From: Brachionus manjavacas
Lineage: Eukaryota; Rotifera; Eurotatoria; Ploima; Brachionidae
Assembly: GCA_019054805.1 (NCBI GenBank)
Contig: JAHQIY010000014.1
Coordinates: 434,001 to 498,000 of the forward strand
Direction: 5' to 3'
DNA: 64,000 bases
Below the pieces are notes generated by a model. It made no database searches and was not told the origin of the DNA. It saw only the letters and a program-made list of their open reading frames with translations. The position numbers and the translations under genes are program-made. Shown one piece after another: positions 10,797 to 20,999 of the stretch (position 1 is the first letter of the stretch; every line of letters starts with the position of its first letter).

Positions 10797-11371
10797 ATCC
10801 AAACTCATCACGTTTTTTTAGCAAAAATTCAACTCTTCCGATTTTTTTTCCAAACCCCTACTATTACTACTAAGCAACAGGATATTAAAAAACCTTCCTG
10901 ACTTTGATTCTTTTTGTCCTTTTTTTGACTATTGTCCTAAGTTATCAATATATTTTTCAAAAAATTTCAATTCAAAAAATAACCAATTCATGTTAATTCT
11001 GTTTTTAAAGGTTGCTGAATATTCGACCTAGCATTTTAAGCAATGGTGGTTTTAACATTTTAAAATAATATTTTCTTGTCCATCTTTTTGATAAAATTTT
11101 AAACTAAAAACATTGCGTAGTGGTCTAAGAAAATTTGAATCAGAGGCTGCTCGAAATTAACTGAGTATAAGCTGAGACGAGCATTTTTTTCCTTTTAAAG
11201 GAAAGACTATAATGAAAAATATTTGATAATCAATAAAATTAAATGGATTGAATCAAACATAGAATACTTTTAATTGTTTTAAGACAAAAATCTTTAATTT
11301 TCGTATTTTTTTGTACTAATAAGAAACTTTTTTATTTAAATGGTAAAAATTTATCTTTTTTATAAATTTCA
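10797..11371. other. Intergenic, no gene seen
   Basis: AT-rich spacer between the LINE tail and the MULE. Nothing supported on either strand. Confidence 0.5.
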
Positions 11372-11381
11372 TTTGTTTATT
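11372..11381. repeat. Target-site duplication, left copy
   Basis: TTTGTTTATT immediately outside the left terminal repeat of the Mutator-like element. The identical decamer sits at 12670-12679 immediately outside the right terminus. Confidence 0.85.
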
Positions 11382-11579
11382 GGCTACAAATTATTTTCGT
11401 AGGAAAAATAATTAAATTCGTAGCAAAAAAAATAAAAAAAAAAGCAAAAATTCATTAGTAAAAGTAGCAAAATAAATTTATCAGTAGTAAAAAAAATAAA
11501 AAAAATAGTAAATTATTATATCAAATATTTATTAGTAAAATAATTCACACATTACTTAGAAATGTTGTTTAGTGTTATT

Positions 11580-12484
11580 TTATGGATTTTTTCTAGGACG
11601 GCCTCTTTTTCTCGGAGCTAAATTTGAAGATGTTGTTGGTTGTACAATAGTTTGAATGTCATTATTAATACTTTCGGCTTGACCTTGATCATTATCATTT
11701 TCATTTGAAAGCGGATCTTGGTTGATTGATTGAGCCATTGAAATTGGAAATTCGTAGTTAAAACTTTGTAGAGCTGGATAAATTGGACCAGTCGAAATAC
11801 GTTGTACCAAAGCAGGTGTAGCTTGTTTTCGTCTTCCTCGCTTTTTATTTGCCTCAAGATTGAGATCTAAGCCAGGAAATTCACATAATTTCAACCTGTA
11901 TGCAACACCAATTATATGTTTACAAATCAAGTTTTTATCCCAGTCTGGACATGAGCAGACGCTTGATTACCATTCTTCTTGATTGAATTTCACAAATCGA
12001 AATGAATTTATTTCTTTGATATCGTCAAACGAAAACCACTCTGTCTTTTCAAAATAACCTTTGCACGTTTTTTTGTTGCTTGATAAGATACATTGGTTGA
12101 AGTAAACATGAAGATCAACTCATTATTGTGTGATAACTTGACTATTCTTTTACCCAACTTGCACCACTCAAAAGCTTTTGTCCATTGACGAACTGAAATT
12201 TCAGGCTTATTGATAAATTTTTTTGTTGTTGTGAAATTTGGGTCTCGATCGTTTGACCATTCAGTGACAAGCTTGCCAACACAATTCAAAAATTCTTTCA
12301 TTGGAAGTTGTTCTCTAAACGTTCCCTCATTTTTTATAACATTATTCGTTGCTTCTAAAGCGTTGTTTGTACACGGAAATCCTTTAGCGTATGATTCATA
12401 CCAACCATTTGTGTATTCACGTAACCAAAATTCAAAGTCAGCATGATGATTATAAACTCTGCTTGCTTTTCTTGCTTTTTTCAA
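11580..12484 (-). pseudogene. MULE transposase, C-terminal part, broken
   Basis: The minus-strand frame 12484-12008 contains the MULE C-terminal signature: FPCTNNALEATNNVIKNEGT, then FLNCVGKLVTEWSNDRDP and KPEISVRQWTKAFEWC. It is followed, after an in-frame TAA, by a SWIM zinc finger (CSCPDWDKNLICKH, about 11897-11950) and then a basic tail with AT-hook-like RKRGRPRK near 11590. Order and spacing match Mutator transposases. The upstream DDE catalytic domain is absent and the frame is interrupted between 11930 and 12008. The 5' limit coincides with a perfect 48-bp palindrome at 12476-12523. Confidence 0.85.
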
Positions 12485-12523
12485 TATTAAATATAAATTA
12501 ATTTATATTTAATATTGAAAAAA
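12476..12523. repeat. Perfect 48-bp AT palindrome
   Basis: TTTTTTCAATATTAAATATAAATT followed immediately by its exact reverse complement, with no spacer and the centre at 12499/12500. It lies at the inner edge of the right MULE terminal repeat, where the transposase frame begins. Confidence 0.9.
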
Positions 12524-12669
12524 TACTTTTGCTACTAATTAATTTATTTTACTATTAACAACCTTTTTTTACTACTTTTTTATTTAATTTACTACGTGTA
12601 ATTTGCTACGATTTTTTATTAAATTTGCTACTAGTTTAATTATTTTTGCTACTGGATTAAATAGTAGCC

Positions 12670-12679
12670 TTTGTTTATT
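12670..12679. repeat. Target-site duplication, right copy
   Basis: TTTGTTTATT, identical to 11372-11381, directly after the terminal CC of the MULE. Confidence 0.85.
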
Positions 12680-13164
12680 ACACTAATTTTTAGGACAAAA
12701 AACAAATAAAAGTTTTCACCTTTTCACTGTAGAAAAAATACTCTTTAAACGATTATTCAAATTTGAATTTTCTTGATGAAAGATGTAGATCATATTTTTT
12801 TTATTAATAAGAATTTCACATCTAAATAATACTTTTTTTCTTTTTTTTCTTTTTTCTGAATAAAAAACGTAAAAAACATAAACCAAAATCTAAAATTTTT
12901 TAATTTGTTAAATTTAATTTCAGAGAAAAAAACTACAATATAATATAATTGTTGGATGAGGTTTAATAAAACATAAAAAAAGAATTCACAACATAAAAAA
13001 ATTTTTATTTATCAAACTGACAAAAAAACATAAGTCAATTGTTTTTAAACTAAGAATAAAACATAAATTATTTTTGATTTAATTAATTAGTCCTTTTCAT
13101 ACCATGGTCCTATTATTCTTTTTTGAGAACTATTTTTATTTTTTAAATTTTTTTAATAGAATAC
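12680..13164. other. Spacer with repeated AACATAA words
   Basis: No gene. The word AACATAA occurs about five times between 12866 and 13070. This iteration resembles the subterminal repeats of the other elements here and may be one end of the adjacent second MULE; no matching inverted end was found. Confidence 0.35.
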
Positions 13165-13955
13165 CAGGAAAACCGGTTGAGTCAAAATAGCAACAACCTA
13201 CTAGATGTATGCAAACAGCAGAATCCAAAAATTGACAGCAGCTACAATGAGTACAATCAGGACAAAAGCAATTTGGGTTTATTTCTATTTCTATGTAAAT
13301 ATTTATCGCTCCATTTATATTTTAATAAAATATCATCATTTTCTTTTTCTTCCTCTAATTTTGCTATTGATTCTAAATATTTTTTTACCTCCCTTTTGGT
13401 AGATAGTTTAGCAAAAGAACATATTGGAGTAATGTATTCGATACGAGACTCAAATGTTACCATTTTTTTCAAAAATCTCAAAAACTGGCAACAAATTGAA
13501 TTTGGTTCTTTCTGTAAAGAATCTTTTGATTTTATTATTGTACGACTCAATCGGATTATTTGACATAGCATAACCAGGAGGAGTTTGAAACAATTGCCAA
13601 TTACAAAATGGCTCAGCGAGCCATTGTTTTGAAAAATATTTAACAAAATCGTTCAAATGTTTATTTTTTTTCCATTTAGCCAAATATTTTTTTTTTGTTT
13701 TTTAAAACTTTCTTTATTCTTGGTTGACTTAAGATGAATAATATTATTCACTATTTCATCTTCACATGATTTCGGAATTTTTTTCGAATTTTTGTTTGTC
13801 TTTAAAAAAACAAATTAATTAAATTGATAATTATTTTTTACCTGTACAAAAATTACATTAGCTTTAAAATGATAGCAGCACATGATAATTTTCGAATTAA
13901 TTAACACATTTTTAATACTATTTGAATTGGCACGATCAGCATCAATGCATATATA
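13165..13955 (-). pseudogene. Second, degenerate MULE transposase
   Basis: Read on the minus strand from 13955: CIDADRANSNSIKNVLINSK then IIMCCYHFKANVIFVQ (the region around the conserved C-x2-H of MULE transposases). A plausible intron follows (about 13801-13842, GT-AG), then WLAEPFCNWQLF and AMSNNPIESYNNKIKRFFTE (the NNP/IE motif). After at least two frameshifts comes a Cys-rich SWIM-like finger (NCFCPDCTHC...AVCIHLVGC, about 13180-13285). This duplicates the same transposase region as the element at 11.4-12.7 kb but is clearly divergent from it, so it is a separate family. Frameshifts near 13450 and 13290 make it non-functional. Confidence 0.75.
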
Positions 13956-14399
13956 AATATATAAAAGAAAAAAGTATTTTTTAAATGTTAAATTTTTATT
14001 AATTTTTATTAATAAAAAAAAAAGGATAAAACAGGAATAATTAATTAATAGAAATTTTATAGTTAAAAGAATTGTTTTTGTCTATAAAGCGAATTAGATT
14101 ATTTTTTAAAAGTAATCTATGATTTTGGAAGACTAATTTATGTAATTTATTTTTAAATTTAAGTTTAAGGTATCAAATTTAATTTCAAGTTTTTAAAATT
14201 TACTAGCTAAAAATGAATACCGGTTGAAAAATTTTGAATCAATTGAAAAATTAACAACTTTTGTCAAGTATCCTCGATTACAAAAATCAAAAAAATCAAA
14301 AAAAGAACACACCAAAATATAAGCACACGTAAGCCAAAAGTAAGGAAAAAAAAAGCACAAGTAAGCCAAAATAAATAAAAAGCACGCAGTTTTTGTCAA
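13956..14399. other. Spacer and probable LINE 5' leader
   Basis: AT-rich. Just before the LINE ORF1 start the phrase AGCACAMGTAAGCCAAAA occurs twice (about 14321-14338 and 14356-14373), which looks like a tandem motif in the element's 5' untranslated region. Confidence 0.4.
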
Positions 14400-15588
14400 A
14401 TGGACTCAAATTTTTTGCTTGAAACAAACTGGCCAACGTTTGGACAGGGTACCGTATCTGGGCATTCAAAAACTTTGCATGAATGGTGCGGTAATATTTC
14501 GAAATTCGTCCTGGAGCTTTCAAATCATGTGAAATATCTGGAGGAAAGAGAAATTGAGAAAGACATTGAAATAAACAAACTGAAATCTGAATTGGCAGCA
14601 GCAAATAAAACAGCAAACTCATCCAACATCAGTAGTCAGTGGGTTCAAGTTGTAAAACAAGGGACAAAAAATGCAAAAAAACCAGCCGATCAGATAGCTG
14701 TAGCAAATGCAACCATCAGCGAAATGAATGAAAGAATCAAAAGAAAAAAAAATGTGATCATTTATGGTGTGCCAGAATCAAAGAAAGAGATTCTAACAGA
14801 CAGGAGGGCAGAAGATGAAGAAAAAATCAAACAAATTTTGACCACTATTGGAAAAGGTGATGTCAAGCCAGCGTATACAAGACGCTTGAGATCGAAAGAC
14901 CAAAGTAAACCAGGCCCAATTCTAGTAGAACTCAAAGAAGAAGCAAACAGAAATCCACTACTCCTAGCAGCCAAAAAGTTGCGAGATTCAAATAATTTCA
15001 AATCTATTTATCTTAGTCCAGATTTGACTGAACTTATTCTATTAATGGTAAACAGTTATCAACGTCTGAAACCGAAAGAGATCTTGGAGTCATCTTCAAT
15101 ACAAATCTCAAATGGAAAAACCAAGTGATAGAGGCTACAAACAAAGCAAATCAAATGTTGGGTCGCATCAGGAAATCATTCGCTCGTTTTGATTGTAAGT
15201 TATTTAGATCATTGTATTTAACTTTTGTTCGTCCTCTTTTGGAATTTGCTGTGCCTGTATGGTCTCCATTTCTTAAGTCGGATTGTGAGAATCTTGAGAG
15301 GATTCAACGCAGAGCTACGAAATTTGTTTCTTCAATTAGAAACAAACCGTATGAAAGCAGATTGAAGGCTTTAAACATTCCAAATCTGGTGGAAAGAAGA
15401 AAAAGAGGTGATCTAATTCAATTATACAAATTCATGCATGGAATAGAATTGGTTGAAAAAAGCAACAATTTTAATGTCACCAAAATCCAAGGAAGAGGTC
15501 ACTGCTTCAAATATCACAAAGAAATTTCGAGGCTCCAACATAGAGATAACTTTTTTTTCAACAGAACACTTTATTTAACACTTTATTT
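14400..15588 (+). mobile_element. LINE with ORF1 joined to the end of its RT by internal deletion
   Basis: From the ATG at 14400 an ORF1-type protein runs about 210 codons: a coiled-coil-like charged segment (VKYLEEREIEKDIEINKLKS) and an RRM-like start (KKNVIIYGVPES), as in CR1/L2-type ORF1 proteins. At about 15035-15043 it switches without spacer into the C-terminal third of a reverse transcriptase in another frame: ETERDLGVIFNTNLKWKNQV, then RPLLEFAVPVWSPFL, LERIQRRATKFV and RKRGDLIQLYKFMHGIE. The endonuclease and catalytic RT core between them are deleted. The 3' end is also lost: coding stops at about 15564 (FFFNRT), followed by a doubled 12-mer AACACTTTATTT (15565-15576, 15577-15588) and then, with no gap, the inverted repeat derived from mitofusin. 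Non-autonomous and dead as it stands. Confidence 0.8.
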
Positions 15589-15857
15589 AAATTTTTATTT
15601 AATGTATTATTTTTTTAATAGAAACAAGGGAAAGTATGTTCATGATGATTTTGACAAATTTATTAACGAATTTTTGGCCATGAATTAAAATTGTTTACAA
15701 GCAAAAAATTTATTTTTTTAGTTATTTGTTTTAAATGAAATGTTTATTTTTGTTAGAAAATAAATAAATTATATTGAAAACTACTTTTTTTAATTTTCTA
15801 ATGGGTTTTAAGTAAATTTTTTAAATAAATATATCATTTATAAAAAAAATAAAATAA
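15589..15857 (+). repeat. Inverted-repeat arm: copy of the mitofusin 3' end
   Basis: These 269 bp are the reverse complement of 15948-16216 with no gaps (15589 pairs with 16216 and 15857 with 15948); I saw no mismatch in the parts compared. The arm contains the splice acceptor, the whole last exon of mitofusin (NKGKYVHDDFDKF...AMN stop at 15686-15688), half of its preceding intron and about 168 bp of downstream sequence. It is the transplanted arm: the other arm is continuous with the intact gene. Confidence 0.92.
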
Positions 15858-15947
15858 CTACTACTACTACTACTAAATTGTGAATATTTTTATGTAATTC
15901 TAATTCATTTTTGTAATTGAATTTATTTTATCAATTGATGATACTTT
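15858..15947. other. 90-bp spacer of the palindrome, begins (CTA)n
   Basis: Starts with about six CTA repeats and is otherwise AT-rich, without coding. It would form the loop between the two 269-bp arms. Confidence 0.7.
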
Positions 15948-16216
15948 TTATTTTATTTTTTTTATAAATGATATATTTATTTAAAAAATTTACTTAAAAC
16001 CCATTAGAAAATTAAAAAAAGTAGTTTTCAATATAATTTATTTATTTTCTAACAAAAATAAACATTTCATTTAAAACAAATAACTAAAAAAATAAATTTT
16101 TTGCTTGTAAACAATTTTAATTCATGGCCAAAAATTCGTTAATAAATTTGTCAAAATCATCATGAACATACTTTCCCTTGTTTCTATTAAAAAAATAATA
16201 CATTAAATAAAAATTT
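15948..16216 (-). repeat. Inverted-repeat arm, parental (mitofusin side)
   Basis: Reverse complement of 15589-15857. It covers part of the last mitofusin intron, the last exon (16117-16183) and the 3' flank. It is continuous with the rest of the gene, so it is the source arm. Confidence 0.92.
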
Positions 16217-18683
16217 TGTCTAAACAAAGCAAAATACTGACTTGAGAATTTTAGATCTATTTATCAATTGGTTTAGTGCATCAATATCAACTTGGTATTT
16301 TTTCACCTCTTGAAAATACTCGTCCTTGGTTATATCAATATATCTGGACATTTGAGAAAAATACATAGCCAACTCTCTTTTCAAAAAAAAAATACCAAAA
16401 AATTAGAAAAAATTTTAATAATTACTGTTTGACTTGAGAAGCTGCATTCTGACTTGTCAAATCAACAATTAGCCTAAGTTTGGAACTGGCATAATCTGCA
16501 TATTGTTTCTTGAACATTTTCTCTTGACTTTTTTTAGTCCACATTAGCCTTTCATACAAATAGCATAAACCGTACAAGCTTCCGGTAAGTGCTAGAATCT
16601 TCCAGCCTAGGCCTCTCCATACAATGCCACCTGCGGCTAATAAAACCACATTTGACTTAGACGCAATTAGATTGACACCTTGTAGCATTACTAAAAAATT
16701 GGTCGCTTGACTAGCTGATTGAAATGGAGCTAAATTGGACGATTCGTAGCGGCCTTGCTTTTGCTGGTTGAACTTGGTCGATGTGTCTATGAAAAATCGG
16801 CTAGGTCCGCTATTAAATGACCTGTTGCCAGTAAAACGCCGCATCAATGAGGTAAAACCGAGTGAAAAATGAAAACTAATGTCTTCCCGGAAGTCAGCGC
16901 ACAAATTCGAACAGTTAAGTCGATAGTTGATGTAAAAATCATCTCGAAACAATGTAGTTGCCACTAATTTATTGTTTTCTTCGGATTCCACAAGCTCCAA
17001 AACTCTATCTAAATAAAAAAAATTTTTTTAATTGTTTTTTTTTTAAAATAAACTTTTGTTTAAAATAAAAGAATTTTTTTTTTAATTTTTTTTCAAAAAA
17101 AAACTCACTTTTTATGTCATTTTGGGTCGATTGGAGGCTTTGAATTAAGGGCTCATCTAAACGCTTGGCTAAATTTAATCCCAACTTTTGATCCAAATAT
17201 TCGTTGAGCTCTTTTTTGTACCAATTTAACTGACTTTCATCCGGATGAAATGGACGCTCAAATTCGTCAATTAAAATACCAATTCTCCTAATCTCATCAT
17301 TTAGAGTTAAAGTGACATTTTTTTCCACATCTTCCATGACATCGCGTATTTTGTCCTTCATGTCTTGGGTAAAATCCTGCAGTTTTTGCTCAGTTTCGTG
17401 AATTTTTTTGATCAAATTTTTTAAATTTAATTCAAAAAGATTTTTTTTTTCAATTGCTTGTTGGTGACAATTTTCCAATGTGGCACTCAGAGTGGCCGCC
17501 ATCGCCTTGCCTCGCTGAGCCGGCTGATCAAACTTTGTTTTGACAGCGCTCATTGAAATGCACTTTTCGAATTCTTCCTCGAACCATTCGAATTGAAGGA
17601 GGCGGTTCTGATATCCGGGTGGAAGCTGCGGATTGTTCTGAGTCCTGGTGAGTAGAACCTCGCGAGCTGATATGAAATAAATTCGGCTGTTTGCTTGATT
17701 TTTGTCACATGTCTTCAATTCGTTGCACAAAAATTCCTTGTCTCTTTCGATGTGTTGATCGCGCACTATTTCGGCAGTCTCTGGTTCGTAGGCAGTGGCG
17801 TCCCATCGGTTGTTCAGAATAAATATGTTTGGCTGAGTTAACTTTTCGCTAACTTTGTGAAAAAAGTCTTTTTCGGTTTTGGTCAAAGTGGACTCGGCAT
17901 TGACCACAAGCACAAAAACATCAGCATCCAGACAATTCTGATCTATCCATGTGTCCAAATCAATTGAGACATCAATGCCCGGACTGTCCACCAAGACAAC
18001 GTCTTCTTTGAGCAAGCGGCATTTTTCTTTGGGCCAAAGAACGCGCACCAAGGAGCTCGAGTCCAATTTTTCTTTGGACAATGCTGAACCAAGATTGAGC
18101 AGATTTTTTATTTCTTCAGGCTGGTCACAACCAGGTATGTAAAAACAAGCATCTTGTTCGGACAGGTCTGAGCCTTCGACTTGCAGAAAACAGTTGGTAG
18201 TGTGACCAATGCCCATGGGCAGTATTTTTTGGTGCAACATGGCGTTGATGGTAGAGCTCTTTCCATTGCTGGTGCGGCCGAAAAAAACACATTTCATTCG
18301 GTCACGTGATATCATTTTAATCAGACCTTCACATTTGTCTTTGAAGCCTTGTATTTTTTGTATTTCTGCATAGCTCACAACATCGCTTGATTTCAATTCA
18401 GCAGCTATTTTTTTTAATTTATAAATTTAAAAATTTTCACTTGGAAAAATAAAATTTTTTATTAAAATTTACAATCAAAAAAAGCATTTATTTCTGAGAT
18501 AGTTGAGTTAAAGTCTTGGTAGATTGAGTTCATTGATTGTTTGGCTTGTTTGAACAATTTGAGTGGAGATGAGGCATCATTAGGATCATTGTCAAGATTT
18601 AAAGAATGAAATCCGTTTGAGCCCAATGGAGCCATTGACGAGTTTCGAAGCAATTTTGCACTAGGCATTCGGTCTGACATCAT
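16117..18683 (-). CDS. MFN: Mitofusin (outer mitochondrial membrane fusion GTPase), 763 aa
   Basis: Five exons on the minus strand (18683-18473, 18404-17109, 17008-16426, 16376-16242, 16183-16117) join in frame over GT-AG introns of 49-100 nt. Mitofusins are dynamin-like GTPases that tether and fuse outer mitochondrial membranes. Visible here: an N-terminal SPLKLFKQAKQSMN helix; G1 loop GRTSNGKSS at residues 113-121; G3 DSPG at 210-213; G4 NNRWD at 268-272; heptad-rich segment HR1 (about 370-460); two adjacent membrane-spanning segments (NVVLLAAGGIVWRGLGW and ILALTGSLYGLCYL); and a C-terminal HR2-like coiled coil ending FINEFLAMN. Length is normal for the family (about 740-810). The start could be 18683 or the adjacent Met at 18680. 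G1 has N where vertebrates have S, a conservative change. Its last exon is duplicated in inverted orientation next door. Confidence 0.95.
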
Positions 18684-19159
18684 CTAAAAAAATTCGAAAT
18701 GTTTCAATCCAATTTAAACGTTTTTTAATCCAAATAATTTTTATAAACATAATTTTTTAAATTTTTATCAAGCATAATTAACTTGAAATTAAGTCAAAAA
18801 TATTCAAAAAATTTAACTAAAATTAAAGACCAAACAAAACTGTTTCATTTTTTGAAAGTTATGATTTGATTGTCAAAGGGTTGAGAATTAAATTTTATTT
18901 ATCTGTGAACACATTTAATAAAATGTAATTATTTGGTAAAAATAAATTTTCCTGAAGGAATTCAGCTGAAAAAATATTAACATTGATTTTAGACTGTTCT
19001 GAATAAATTGAGGCGCTTGTGAATTGGAAACTATTGCGGGGTGCTATTCAGCTAATTTGTGAAAAGAAAATAAAAAGTGGTCAGACTTTAAGGACATGAA
19101 TTTTGAAATCAATGGATCGAAATTTTTTTTCAAATTTTTTAGATATCTTAAATAAATAA
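18684..19159. other. Upstream region of mitofusin
   Basis: AT-rich, with a slightly GC-richer patch at 19008-19070. No open frame. The mitofusin promoter should lie here, but no recognisable element is visible. Confidence 0.4.
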
Positions 19160-19740
19160 ATTTACCAAAGTAAAAAAAAAGTAAATTAACCGGATTTTAT
19201 CGGAATTTACGTAATTTTACCGAATATTACGAAATTTTTGTAAAAAGTAAAAATGCCAAAATTATATGAATCATTTAAAAAAGGCTTTAATTTTCAATTT
19301 AATCTTTTAAAAATTTTTAATATAAATTAAGGTAGTTAAAGTGCTTTTAGAAAAAATTGAGGATCGGTCGAATCATTGAATTATATTAAAAAGTATATAA
19401 TTGAACATTTTTACTTTAGTGTTTTTGTTCATTGCTTTAAATTTTGGAATTTTTACTTTTTACAAAAATTCAATGACCTTTGAAATTTGAAGCGAAAACT
19501 CTGTTATTTATTCACCAGTTTTATATCAATTAATAGCAATTATTTTTGAAAAAGAATGTTTAAATTATTACAGATTGAAATAGTACTAAATGTTAAGTTT
19601 TTTTGACTTATTTTTTTTACAGTGGTGTTCCGGATATAGTAATTTACGATAGTTTACGAAAAAAATTAGTAAATTTACCGAATTTTACGTAATATCCGGT
19701 AAAATCCGGTAAATATACGTAAATTTATTCATTAAATCAT
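19160..19740. repeat. Foldback repeat with iterated ACCGGAT/TTTACGTAA words
   Basis: The segment at about 19181-19235 aligns with the complement of about 19665-19730 (ACCGGATTTTA.CGGAATTTACG versus ACCGGATTTTACCGGATATTACG). An inner pair, 19237-19262 and 19440-19470 (GTAAAAAGTAAAAATGCCAAA and complement), is also inverted. ACCGGA and TTACG words recur many times. Related single stretches occur at about 26545-26610 and 60540-60590, so it is dispersed. It looks like a short non-autonomous element without coding. Confidence 0.5.
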
Positions 19741-20999
19741 TTAATTCATTAAATTAAATTTGTCATTAACTTTGATAATTAAAGTGAATCTTCAAAAATC
19801 AATCAATTATATAATAAATTTTGTTTTGAATTTGTTTTTAAAAATTTTAAAAGTCTATTTATAGAGGCCTTTTAATTTAAGGCCAAATTAAAATCCAAAT
19901 AAAAAAAAGAATTTGAATAAAATTTTCTTAATTTGAACGATCTAATGACATATTATTTTGAATTTAATTTATCAAGGGTAAATTTTTGAAATACTGAAAT
20001 AATATAAATGAATAATTAGAATTGAAAATTTTAATTTGAGTGATTTTTCTGTAGAAAATTATTTTCTAATTAATTTTTTTTTAATTCTGCTTTGTCTTTA
20101 AATAACAACCATTTTTTTTAACATATAAAATAAGAAACACAAAATGAAATAATAAAATTTTTTATGTTTTTTATTTAATTTGATATATTATTAAAAATGA
20201 ATAAAAATTTCTCATGCAAAAACTAATAATTTTACATTATTTTTTGAATTCTCAGCTTACAATTTGACAAAATATTTTCCGAGTAAATTTTTTTCTTCAA
20301 ATTTTTGATTTAATGCAATTATTTAATAATTTAATTTTCTTTTACGAATAATTAAGTTTAAAGTATGATAGTCAGAACGAATTTCAAGGATTATAGTTTT
20401 GATTTTAGTTATTCTAATTTTGTGACAAAGTGTTTACTGAATTTTTTTTGAATTTAAGATTTCTTTTCAAGCTTCGAAATCCTATTTGGCCATGCACTTG
20501 GCTACCGTACATTCTTTGGTAACATTTGATATAAACATATATTAAATTTTCACTAGAATTATTTTTACGCCAAAAAAAAATAATTAATCAATAAGATTGC
20601 TTTCAATTGCATATTAATTAATATTCAAAAAATTTTAATTAATTTAAAATAAATAGTAACACTTCCTTCAAAGCTTACTAAAGTAATGATGAATTTTGAA
20701 ATAAAAACTCATAAGAGTTTAAAATTGATTTTTTTGTAATTTTCAGAACATTCAAATTGTGAGAAAAATAAGATTTAAAATTATTTGAACTATTAATTTT
20801 ATAAAAAAAATATTTTAAATTTTTAAATTCAGATTCATTTCATTATAATTTGGTTAATTATTCAAAATATAATCGAACAGCTAAATAAATATGACATATT
20901 CTGATCGATTAATATTTAATTTTTCTTAAGATGAATAATTTTTAGAATTTTTTAACTTTTAGGGCGTCTAAAATTTCGTTCTTAAAATAGGTTGTTAAT
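19741..20999. other. Intergenic, no gene seen
   Basis: AT-rich. A short GC-richer patch at 20447-20520 reads QASKSYLAMHLATVHSLV on the plus strand, flanked by possible splice sites. It is too short to call. Confidence 0.4.

Larger units (their letters stand above)
11382..12669. mobile_element. Mutator-like element (MULE), 1288 bp
   Basis: Both ends begin with GGCTAC reading inward (11382 onward; complement of 12664-12669). Each end is followed by a long inverted repeat of about 150-180 bp (11382-11560 and 12519-12669) built from repeated GTAGCAAA/GTAGTAAA words, with matching stretches such as AAAAATAATTAAA. A perfect 10-bp duplication flanks it, the length typical of Mutator insertions (9-11 bp). 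The interior carries the C-terminal part of a MULE transposase on the minus strand. The catalytic DDE region is missing, so the copy is a deletion derivative that could move only with a transposase supplied elsewhere. Confidence 0.85.
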
